DNA of 64,000 nucleotides. It comes from Cognatilysobacter bugurensis. Its GTDB lineage: Bacteria > Pseudomonadota > Gammaproteobacteria > Xanthomonadales > Xanthomonadaceae. Position numbers and translations under genes: made by a program. The stretch spans positions 1,522,697-1,586,696 of the forward strand of contig NZ_BMYD01000001.1 of assembly GCF_014652095.1 (NCBI RefSeq). Reading direction: 5' to 3'. Each line of letters begins with the position of its first letter. Position 1 is the stretch's first letter. Below, piece by piece: positions 57,029 through 64,000 of the stretch. Under the pieces are notes generated by a model. The model was not told the DNA's origin. It did not search any database and saw only the letters and a list, made by a program, of their open reading frames with translations.

Positions 57029-58831
57029 TCAGTGACTCAGCGAACCCGCGACGCGACGCTGCTCGTCCTTCAACGACTGCGGCATCCGCGGACCATACTC
57101 TTCCAGGTAATCGCCGATGCTGTCGAATTCGGCCTTCCAGCCGTCGCGGTCGAAACCGAACAATACGTCACGCGCTTCGCCCGAGAGTTCGACGCCGTCG
57201 AGGTTGAGGTCTTCGGCGCGCGGGAGGTGACCGATCGGGGTCTCGACCGCTGAGGCGGAGCCCTCGACACGCCCGATCATCCACTCGAGCACGCGCAGGT
57301 TGTCGCCGAAGCCCGGCCACAGGAACTTGCCATCGGCGCCCTTGCGGAACCAGTTGACGTGGAAGATCTTCGGCAGCTTGTTCTCGCCGTTGTCGAACGA
57401 GAGCCAGTGGCTGAAGTAGTCGGCAAAGTTGTAGCCGCAGAACGGCTTCATCGCCATCGGGTCGCGGCGCATGACGCCGACGGCGCCGGTGGCGGCGGCC
57501 GTCGTCTCCGACCCCATTGCGGCGCCGACGAGCACGCCGTGCGTCCAGTCCCGGGCCTCGAACACGAGCGGCACGAGCGACGCGCGGCGGCCACCAAAGA
57601 CGATCGCCGAGATCGGCACGCCGGCCGCGTTCTCGGCCTCGGGCGAGTAGCTAGGGCACTGCTTGGCGGACACGGTGAAACGGGCGTTCGGGTGCGCAGC
57701 CGGACGCTTGTTCGCGTCATACGGTTCGCCGCGCCAGTCGAGTGCGGGCTCATTGCCGTCGTCGATGCCTTCCCACCACGGCTGGTTGTCGGCGGTGACA
57801 CCGACGTTCGTGAAGATGGTGTTGCTCTGGATGCACTTGAGCGCGTTCGGATTCGACGCGGCCGACGTGCCCGGCGCGACGCCGAAGAAGCCGGCCTCCG
57901 GATTGATCGCGTACAGGCGGCCGTCGGCGCCCGGACGCATCCAGCAGATGTCGTCGCCTACCGTCCAGATCTTCCAGCCCGCGTCGCGGTAACCCTGCGG
58001 CGGAATCAGCATCGCAAGGTTCGTCTTGCCGCAGGCCGACGGGAATGCGGCGGCGATGTAGTGCGTCTCGCCCTGCGGATTCTCGACGCCGAGGATCAGC
58101 ATGTGCTCGGCGAGCCAGCCTTCCTGGCGCGCCTGGTGGGAGGCGATGCGCAGCGCATGGCACTTCTTGCCGAGCAGCGCGTTGCCGCCGTAGCCCGAGC
58201 CGTAGGACTTGATCGTCAGCTCTTCGGGGAAATGCATGATGAAGCGGCGCTCAGGGTCGAGCTCGCCGATCGAGTGCAGGCCCTTCACGAAGCGGCCTTC
58301 GCGCTCGATGCGCGCGAGCGCCGGCGCGCCCATGCGGGTCATCAGGCGCATGTTCGTGACAACGTACGGGCTGTCGGTGATCTCGACGCCACAGCGCGAG
58401 AGCGGCGAGTCGATCGGGCCCATGCAGTACGGGATCACGTACATCGTGCGCCCGCGCATGCAGCCGTCGAACAGCCCGTCCATCTTCGAGTGGCCGTCGG
58501 CCGGCGACATCCAGTGGTTGTTCGGACCGGCGTCGTCACGATCGCTCGTGCAGACAAACGTGAGGTGCTCGACACGCGCGACATCATCAGGGTGCGAGCG
58601 GTGCAGCCAGCTGTTGGGATGCGTCTCGGAATTGAGCGGCAGCAGCGTGCCGTCGGCCTGCATCTGCGCGATCAGCGCGGCATTCTCCCCGTCCGATCCA
58701 TCGCACCAGACCACGGCGTCGGGACGGGTCAGTCCGGCGACTTCAGCCACCCACGCGTTGAGCGCGGCCAGGCGGCTGCCGGCGAGGTCGAGGGTCGGGG
58801 CGGATGCCACATCCTGGGTGATCGCGTTCAT
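57029..58831 (-). CDS. pckG: Phosphoenolpyruvate carboxykinase (GTP)
   Basis: Converts oxaloacetate and GTP to phosphoenolpyruvate, CO2 and GDP in gluconeogenesis. The 600-residue product has the GTP-class features: SYGSGYGGNALLGKKC, the P-loop with the hyper-reactive cysteine FPSACGKTNLAML (C267), the metal site VGDDICWM, the IFGGRRASLVPLVFEA block and the guanine-binding FCGYNFADYFSHWL. Length is typical. An oxygenase gene starts 7 bp after its stop codon. Upstream lies the tetR gene in the same orientation. Confidence 0.96.
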   Translation of the reverse strand: MNAITQDVASAPTLDLAGSRLAALNAWVAEVAGLTRPDAVVWCDGSDGENAALIAQMQADGTLLPLNSETHPNSWLHRSHPDDVARVEHLTFVCTSDRDDAGPNNHWMSPADGHSKMDGLFDGCMRGRTMYVIPYCMGPIDSPLSRCGVEITDSPYVVTNMRLMTRMGAPALARIEREGRFVKGLHSIGELDPERRFIMHFPEELTIKSYGSGYGGNALLGKKCHALRIASHQARQEGWLAEHMLILGVENPQGETHYIAAAFPSACGKTNLAMLIPPQGYRDAGWKIWTVGDDICWMRPGADGRLYAINPEAGFFGVAPGTSAASNPNALKCIQSNTIFTNVGVTADNQPWWEGIDDGNEPALDWRGEPYDANKRPAAHPNARFTVSAKQCPSYSPEAENAAGVPISAIVFGGRRASLVPLVFEARDWTHGVLVGAAMGSETTAAATGAVGVMRRDPMAMKPFCGYNFADYFSHWLSFDNGENKLPKIFHVNWFRKGADGKFLWPGFGDNLRVLEWMIGRVEGSASAVETPIGHLPRAEDLNLDGVELSGEARDVLFGFDRDGWKAEFDSIGDYLEEYGPRMPQSLKDEQRRVAGSLSH

Positions 58832-58860
58832 TACAGCTCCTCCGGCCCGGGCCGGTCACT

Positions 58861-59454
58861 TCAAGTAGAGGGAATCAGCGTCACCATGACGTGTTCGACA
58901 TACGCTTCGAATTCGTCGTGCTGCAGCCTCGCGTGCTGCAGCTGCAGGTTCAGCTGGAGAAAGCCGACGTACGCCGCATACGCGAGCCGCGCGCGGTGCT
59001 GCGCGTCGGTGCGGCTGAGGCCGGCTTGGCGAAACGAAGCGGTGAGCCAGTCGAAACGTCGTTCGGAGACGCGCCCGATCACCGGCTGGACGGCCGGGTT
59101 GTCGATCGCGCGCAGCAGCTCCGAATAGATGACGTGCGAGGTGAACTCATGCGCTACGAGGTGGAATAACGCGCGCAGCCGCTCGCGGGGGTCAGCCACC
59201 GCTTCGAGCGAACCGAACACGGACTCCTGCTCGACCTTCTCCCAGCGCTCGAGCGCCGCAACGAGCAGTGCGTCGCGCGACGGGAAGTGCCAGTAGAAGC
59301 TGCCCTTGGTCACACCGAGCCGCCGCGCGAGCGGTTCAACCGCGACCGCAGCGACCCCTTGTTCGGCGATCAGGTCGAGCGCGGCCTGCGCCCAGTCGTC
59401 AGCACTGAGACGCCCGGCACGGTCGGGCTTAGCGGCGGTTGCAATCGAATTCAT
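58861..59454 (-). CDS. TetR family transcriptional regulator
   Basis: A 197-residue repressor-type regulator. The N-terminal DNA-binding domain reads AALDLIAEQGVAAVAVEPLARRLGVTKGSFYWHFPSRDALLVAALERWE (residues 27-75, helix-turn-helix at LARRLGVTKGSFYWHF), followed by a helical ligand domain. It is divergent from the acyl-CoA dehydrogenase gene; a perfect palindrome overlaps that gene's promoter and a matching half site lies in its own. A -10 box TAGAAT (59464-59469) ends only 9 nt before its ATG, so its message is probably leaderless. It likely responds to an acyl-CoA or fatty acid (inference from the neighbour). Confidence 0.9.
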   Translation of the reverse strand: MNSIATAAKPDRAGRLSADDWAQAALDLIAEQGVAAVAVEPLARRLGVTKGSFYWHFPSRDALLVAALERWEKVEQESVFGSLEAVADPRERLRALFHLVAHEFTSHVIYSELLRAIDNPAVQPVIGRVSERRFDWLTASFRQAGLSRTDAQHRARLAYAAYVGFLQLNLQLQHARLQHDEFEAYVEHVMVTLIPST

Positions 59455-59463
59455 AGGCGGAGG

Positions 59464-59480
59464 ATTCTAACCATACGCAC
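59464..59480 (-). promoter_or_regulatory. tetR promoter (-10 TAGAAT) with operator half site
   Basis: Minus strand GTGCGTATGGTTAGAATCC: TAGAAT (59469-59464) is the -10 and GTGCGTATG (59480-59472) repeats exactly one arm plus spacer end of the palindrome at 59537-59560. This suggests autoregulation by TetR. Confidence 0.5.
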
Positions 59481-59516
59481 CCGCCCGGGACAGTACGTAA
59501 GCCGGCGCGAAGAGAG

Positions 59517-59546
59517 TTGACACCGGCCGCGGCCGCTCAACATACT
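59517..59546 (+). promoter_or_regulatory. fadE promoter (TTGACA, 18 bp, CATACT)
   Basis: A perfect -35 TTGACA at 59517-59522 and CATACT at 59541-59546 with 18-bp spacing. The -10 lies inside the palindromic operator, so a bound TetR protein would block the promoter. Confidence 0.65.
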
Positions 59547-59560
59547 CGTGCGTATGTTGA
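59537..59560. promoter_or_regulatory. TetR-type palindromic operator
   Basis: Perfect inverted repeat with 9-bp arms TCAACATAC (59537-59545) and GTATGTTGA (59552-59560) and 6-bp spacer TCGTGC. It overlaps the -10 of the acyl-CoA dehydrogenase promoter in the tetR-fadE divergent gap. Confidence 0.75.
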
Positions 59561-59629
59561 CGCAGCCGGCATCGCCGGGTCCCGCGTTGGCGTCCACCGC
59601 TGTCTGCTCGGCATCCGCCGGAGTCCGTC

Positions 59630-62104
59630 ATGAGCCTCGTCGCCCCGTTCCTCGCACTTCTCGTCATCGGCGCAATCGCCGCGTATCACCGCCTGCGGCT
59701 CGCACCCGCGGTCGCCCTCATGGCATCCGCGCTGGTTGCGGCCTGGCTGCTCGGTGCAAGCCCCGTGGCCACGATCGTCGCGGCCGTGCTGCTGGCTCTC
59801 GTCGCGGTGCCGCTGCTAGTGCCTGCAGTGCGCATCCCGCTGATCACGCGCCCGCTGCTCGCTGTGTACACAAAGATCCTGCCTCCGCTGTCGGAAACCG
59901 AGCGCGTCGCGCTCGAGGCCGGCACGGTCGGCTGGGAAGGCCAGCTGTTCTCCGGCAAGCCCGACTGGCGCGTGCTGATGAACCAGCCCAAGCCGACCCT
60001 GCGCGAGGACGAGCAGGCGTTCCTCGACGGGCCGGTCGAAGAGCTGTGCCGGATGACGAACGATTGGGAAATCACCCACACCGAGGCGGATCTTCCGCCG
60101 CACCTGTGGGAGTACATCAAGAAGAACAAGTTCTTCGGCATGATCGTGCCGAAGGAATACGGCGGCCTGGGCTTCACCGCGCTCGGCAACCACAAGGTGA
60201 TCCAGAAGCTCGCATCGGTGTCTTCGGTCGTGAGCTCCACGGTCGGCGTGCCGAACTCGCTCGGGCCGGCCGAGCTGCTGATGCACTACGGCACGCAGGA
60301 GCAGAAGGACTACTACCTCCCGCGCCTTGCCGACGGACGTGAAGTGCCCTGCTTCGGCCTGACCGGCCCGTGGGCCGGCTCGGACGCCACGTCGATCCCC
60401 GACTTCGGCATCGTGACAATGGGCGACTGGAACGGCGCGCGCGTCGTCGGCGTCAAGCTCACGTTCGACAAGCGCTACATCACGCTCGCGCCGGTTGCGA
60501 CGCTGATCGGCCTCGCGTTCCGCATGTACGACCCGGAGCGCCTGCTCGGCGACAAGGAAGACATCGGCATCACGCTCGGCCTCGTGCCGCGCGAGACGCC
60601 GGGCGTCGACATCGGCCGCCGCCACTTCCCGCTCAACTCGACGTTCCAGAACGGCCCGGTGATCGGCCGCGAGGTGTTCATCCCGCTGAGCCAGCTCATC
60701 GGCGGCGAAGCGTTCGCGGGCAAGGGCTGGCAGATGCTGGTCGAGTGCCTGTCGATCGGTCGCTCGATCACGCTGCCGTCCACCGCCAGCGGCGGCGCGA
60801 AGATGGGGGCGATCGTGACCGGTGCGTACGCGCGCATCCGCAAGCAGTTCGGCCTGTCGATCGGCCGTTTCGAAGGCGTCGAGGAGGCGCTGGCGCGTAT
60901 CGCGGGCAATGCGTACACGATCAGTGCACTCGCCGAAGCCGCCGCGGCGGCCGTCGCGCGCGGTGAGCTCCCCGCCGTGCCGTCGACGATTGCGAAATAC
61001 CACTGCACCGAGATGGGCCGCGAGGTCATCAAGGACGCAATGGACGTCCACGGCGGCAAGGGCATCATCCTCGGCCCGCGCAACTACCTCGGGCGCCAGT
61101 GGCAGGCATCGCCGATCTCGATCACGGTCGAGGGCGCGAACATCATGACGCGCACACTGATGATCTTCGGCCAGGGTGCGATCCTGTGCCATCCGTGGGT
61201 CCTCAAGGAGATGAAGGCGGCAGGCAATGCTGACCGCGAACAGGGCCTGCGTGATTTCGACGCCGCGCTGTTCGGGCACATAGGCTTTGCGATCTCGAAC
61301 GCGGTGCGCTCGTTCTGGTTCGGCCTGACCGGCGCGCGCTTCGGTGCCGCCCCGGGCGATGCCTACACGCGGCGGTTCTACCGCAAGCTCAATCGGTACT
61401 CGGCGGTGCTCGCACTGATGGCCGACACGTCGATGCTCCTGCTCGGCGGCAAGCTCAAGTTCAAGGAGTCGCTGTCGGGACGCCTCGGTGACGTGCTGAG
61501 CCAGCTCTACATCGCCAGCGCCGTTCTGAAGCGCTATGACGACGAGGGCCGCCCTCAGGCCGACCAGCCGCTGCTCGCCTGGTCGTTCCACGATTCGATG
61601 CACAAGATCGAGACCGCCCTGTCCGCAGCGCTACGCAACTTCCCGGTGCGCCCGGTCGGTTGGTTGCTGTGGGCGCTGGTGTTCCCGCTCGGTCGTCGCG
61701 CCGAAGCGCCTGGCGATCGCCTCAGCCATCGCGCTGCGTCGTTGCTGATGGTGCCGAACGAAGCGCGCGACCGCCTCGCCGTCGGCGTGTTCACCACGCC
61801 GGGCGAGTTCAACCCGGCCGGCCGCATCAACAGCTACCTCCCGAAGGTGGTCGCCGCCGAGCCGATCGAGCGCAAGTTCCTCAAGGCGGTGAAGAACAGC
61901 CGCCTGCGGACGCTGGACTACGCAGCGCAGCTCGAGGAAGGCGTGCGCGAAGGCTGGATCACGGCAGATGAGCGTCGCCAGCTCGAGGAATTGCGCGAGA
62001 TGACGATCGACACGATCAGCGTCGACGACTTCGACGCCGAGCAGCTGCGTGCGACCGCGTATCGGCCGACCCCGGAACAGGTCGCGGCGCGAGAGGCCGC
62101 TTAA
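59630..62104 (+). CDS. fadE: Acyl-CoA dehydrogenase FadE
   Basis: Flavoprotein catalysing the first step of fatty-acid beta-oxidation. The 824-residue product matches the large FadE type: two N-terminal hydrophobic segments (about 3-20 and 28-65), LWEYIKKNKFFGMIVPKEYGGLGF, the FAD/substrate block CFGLTGPWAGSDATSIPD, GRSITLPSTASGGAKMGA, and a DAMDVHGGKGIILGPRNYL segment, then a FadE-specific C-terminal half of about 300 residues. Transcription appears controlled by the divergent TetR through the palindrome at 59537-59560; the leader is about 75 nt with GGAG near the ATG. A terminator follows. Confidence 0.95.
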   Translation: MSLVAPFLALLVIGAIAAYHRLRLAPAVALMASALVAAWLLGASPVATIVAAVLLALVAVPLLVPAVRIPLITRPLLAVYTKILPPLSETERVALEAGTVGWEGQLFSGKPDWRVLMNQPKPTLREDEQAFLDGPVEELCRMTNDWEITHTEADLPPHLWEYIKKNKFFGMIVPKEYGGLGFTALGNHKVIQKLASVSSVVSSTVGVPNSLGPAELLMHYGTQEQKDYYLPRLADGREVPCFGLTGPWAGSDATSIPDFGIVTMGDWNGARVVGVKLTFDKRYITLAPVATLIGLAFRMYDPERLLGDKEDIGITLGLVPRETPGVDIGRRHFPLNSTFQNGPVIGREVFIPLSQLIGGEAFAGKGWQMLVECLSIGRSITLPSTASGGAKMGAIVTGAYARIRKQFGLSIGRFEGVEEALARIAGNAYTISALAEAAAAAVARGELPAVPSTIAKYHCTEMGREVIKDAMDVHGGKGIILGPRNYLGRQWQASPISITVEGANIMTRTLMIFGQGAILCHPWVLKEMKAAGNADREQGLRDFDAALFGHIGFAISNAVRSFWFGLTGARFGAAPGDAYTRRFYRKLNRYSAVLALMADTSMLLLGGKLKFKESLSGRLGDVLSQLYIASAVLKRYDDEGRPQADQPLLAWSFHDSMHKIETALSAALRNFPVRPVGWLLWALVFPLGRRAEAPGDRLSHRAASLLMVPNEARDRLAVGVFTTPGEFNPAGRINSYLPKVVAAEPIERKFLKAVKNSRLRTLDYAAQLEEGVREGWITADERRQLEELREMTIDTISVDDFDAEQLRATAYRPTPEQVAAREAA

Positions 62105-62130
62105 ACCCGGATCGCGAGAAGAACACGAAG

Positions 62131-62157
62131 AAGCGGGCTCCGGCCCGCTTTTTCTTT
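62131..62157 (+). terminator. Intrinsic terminator of fadE
   Basis: Perfect 8-bp stem, arms 62131-62138 and 62143-62150, 4-nt loop, followed by TTTCTTT. It lies 26 bp after the fadE stop codon. Confidence 0.85.
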
Positions 62158-62466
62158 GAGCGCCGTGGCGCGTCGTATCACGAGCAGCCGTTTCGCTGCG
62201 TGGCCTCCATTCCCCTCTCCGCGATGGCGCCTTGGACCGAATCCCCGAGTCCCCGGGGACTCGACGATATGCTCCAGTCGGGCGCGCTGGCCACACGGGA
62301 CGGGCTGGCCACAAGCCGGCATCCGGTCCCGCCGCCGACTGAATCCGGCGAGCGGTGCTCCAGCCGGAATGGTGACAGGTCGCCAAGACGGCGAGGCCGA
62401 AAAAGGCTTGGGAGAGGTCACCGGCCCCTTGCATCGGGCTGCTGCATGACTCTTAACGCAAGGTCC
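62158..62466. other. Intergenic region after fadE
   Basis: About 309 bp between the fadE terminator and the stop of the convergent transporter gene. No convincing gene, RNA or repeat is seen. Confidence 0.5.
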
Positions 62467-63765
62467 TCAGCGCCCTGGCGGGTCAGGCCTCGCCGCGGCC
62501 CGGCGAGCCGCGCGCCAGCCCACGAGTCCTGCAGCGGCCGCGCTGACCGCGGCCAGTCCCGCGAATCCTGTTACCCCAACGCCGACTCCGCGCAGGCCGT
62601 TCATGCCGAGCGCAATGATCAGGTCGCCGAATCGCCAGACGGCGGTGTCGACCATGTTCTGCCCCTTGTATCGCTCATTGCGAGAGACCTGCGCGAACAG
62701 ACTATGCCGCGCGGGCTCGGCGAGCCCGTACGCAAACCCACGGCCGACGATGACGGCGATTGCCACCGCGGGGAAGCCGGCCACCACGGGCGCGTACGGG
62801 TCGTTGGAAACAGCCACAAAGATCAGCGCGCCCATCACACACGCCGCCCACAGGGCCAGCATCGCACTTGGCCCGCCTCTCGGTAGCAGCCAACGCGTCA
62901 CCAGGACCTGCAGGAGCACGGTCAAAAGGTTTGCCGCAAGATCGACGTTCGCAGCGAACCGGGTCCGGTCGACTGCGTTCGCAAAGGCGCTGCCCGAATA
63001 ATCGACGACTAGCGCGTAGTTGACGGTGCCAATTCCGTCGGCGAGCAGTAAGAGCAGCGCCATGTTTCGCACGAAAGGGGTTGCGAACACCTGCTTCACG
63101 CCTTCAAACATGCCGCCGCCCACGGGGCGCCCCTCCCGGGCGCTGCCACGTCGGCTGCCCTCGCGCTCGGACCATTGGCCAAGCCGAATGACGCACCAGA
63201 CCGCGACCGCCAATAGCGCTGCGGAGACCGCGAGCAGAGGCGCAACTCCGATCACATCGACCAACTCACGGGTCAACAGTGGTCCGCACACCGCGCCCGC
63301 GGTGCCCGCAACCGCGATCAGGGGAAATAACCGCCGCGACTGCTCTTGCGTCCAGATGTCGGACATCACGACCCAGAACACGGAGACCACGAAGAGGTTG
63401 AATACGCTGATCCAAACGAAGAAGACGGTCCCCAGCGCCCTTGGACTCAACAGCCCTTCGTTAGCAAACAGTGGGACGAACGCGAGTAGGCAAGCGATGA
63501 AGAAACCGTAGACGGCTGGGACCGCTACGCGGCGAGGCCAGCGCGCGACGACGACCGCAAACGTCGGAGTCAGCACCAGAGTTGCGACAAACGTGGCGCC
63601 GTAGAACCAGGGGAGCTGCGTCGCCCCGACGGCCGCGATCAATTGATCCCGCACGGGCCTGGCAGCGTAGTACGCGGCAAGCACGCAGAAGAAGTAGACA
63701 CACGAATATGCGAGCGCAACACGCTCCGGACGCGCTTGCGGAATCAATGAAGGTCGGGCTCTCAC
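62467..63765 (-). CDS. MFS / nucleotide-translocase-like membrane transporter
   Basis: A 432-residue protein with about 12 membrane helices. FFCVLAAYYAARPVRDQL in helix 1, VSVFWVVMSDIWTQEQSRRLFPLIAVAGTAGAVCGPLLT and MVDTAVWRFGDL resemble bacterial MFS proteins related to NTP/NDP (ATP/ADP) translocases; the substrate cannot be deduced. The GTG at 63765 is preferred because GGAAG lies 5 nt upstream; a GTG at 63777 is also in frame. Codon use is slightly less GC-biased than in its neighbours. The 235 bp from its start to the right edge hold no recognised gene. Confidence 0.75.
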   Translation of the reverse strand: MRARPSLIPQARPERVALAYSCVYFFCVLAAYYAARPVRDQLIAAVGATQLPWFYGATFVATLVLTPTFAVVVARWPRRVAVPAVYGFFIACLLAFVPLFANEGLLSPRALGTVFFVWISVFNLFVVSVFWVVMSDIWTQEQSRRLFPLIAVAGTAGAVCGPLLTRELVDVIGVAPLLAVSAALLAVAVWCVIRLGQWSEREGSRRGSAREGRPVGGGMFEGVKQVFATPFVRNMALLLLLADGIGTVNYALVVDYSGSAFANAVDRTRFAANVDLAANLLTVLLQVLVTRWLLPRGGPSAMLALWAACVMGALIFVAVSNDPYAPVVAGFPAVAIAVIVGRGFAYGLAEPARHSLFAQVSRNERYKGQNMVDTAVWRFGDLIIALGMNGLRGVGVGVTGFAGLAAVSAAAAGLVGWRAARRAAARPDPPGR

Positions 63766-64000
63766 GCTCGCTTCCACGCGCTTATTCGGCGGAACGTTAA
63801 CCGAACTGCGGGCTGCGCGGGCAAAGACGCGGCGCCCACGCCGCAACGCGCCGTCGCTCCAGACGGGACGGGGCACCGTCCGATGCCGTTCCTACATGGG
63901 AAGACATAGCGCCAGACGCGGCAGGACACGGCGCGGATGCGCCTGTGGGGCCGCAGGCCAGCTCGCTTCGCCAAGTAGATACCGGCTCTACTACCGGCTG

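Noticed and set aside
63780..63840. Integron attC-like site (AACGTTAAC with flanking GC arms) near the right edge
   Set aside because: The core does not satisfy GTTRRRY/RYYYAAC and no paired second core or integrase is present.

Overview
The window is very GC-rich bacterial DNA that is dense with genes. Gene content and order point to a gammaproteobacterium of the Lysobacteraceae (Xanthomonadaceae), for example a Lysobacter or Luteimonas relative. The clues are a pilT-pilU / yggS-proC block, a metX-metB-hom methionine/threonine cluster behind a SAM riboswitch, large TonB-dependent receptors beside 2-oxoglutarate/Fe(II) oxygenases, two-component-type periplasmic propeller sensors, and abundant c-di-GMP enzymes. 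This placement is inference from gene content; no rRNA or tRNA gene is present to confirm it.

Layout. 1-16 kb: the start of a YqgE/AlgH gene, the twitching retraction ATPases PilU and PilT, YggS, ProC, a lipoprotein, a cobalamin-binding-like protein with PdxH, AroK-AroB, a small WGR protein, an unusual tandem array of 77-bp double hairpins, HemE, a giant propeller hybrid histidine kinase, a YceI / cytochrome b561 / YceI operon and a glutaredoxin-like protein. 16-24 kb: L-serine dehydratase and two adjacent c-di-GMP proteins (a propeller diguanylate cyclase and a MASE1-GGDEF-EAL protein). 23-30 kb: the convergent metX-metB-hom operon with its SAM riboswitch, a phytase-like lipoprotein, an M23 endopeptidase and an HDOD protein with a degenerate receiver domain.

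30.7-42.6 kb holds an 11-gene MSHA-like type IV pilus operon: secretin, TPR protein, MshEN-type ATPase, platform protein, assembly proteins, two related minor pilin-like proteins, a small membrane protein and a major pilin. A near-consensus sigma-54 (-24/-12) element lies in front of it and a hairpin terminator behind it. The ATPase has the N-terminal fold known to bind c-di-GMP, so the two c-di-GMP enzymes encoded upstream may act on it.

42.7-52 kb carries housekeeping and envelope genes: PrfC, a hemolysin III-type membrane protein, an AsmA-like protein, a CBS protein, a polyprenyl-phosphate glycosyltransferase, MtgA, Hsp33 and an outer-membrane protein. 52-64 kb carries a TonB-dependent receptor with a textbook terminator, two iron/2-oxoglutarate oxygenases, GTP-dependent PEP carboxykinase, a TetR/FadE divergent pair around a perfect palindromic operator, and an MFS/nucleotide-translocase-like transporter.

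The least expected items are the covarying double-hairpin repeat array (8359-8695), a set of genes whose -10 box lies only 6-9 nt before the start codon (apparently leaderless mRNAs), the sigma-54 element before the pilus operon, and the pair of minor pilins sharing an LPCPA / LPWxTLGLP signature, one of them carrying a very long polyproline stretch. No insertion sequence, prophage, CRISPR array or tRNA was recognised.
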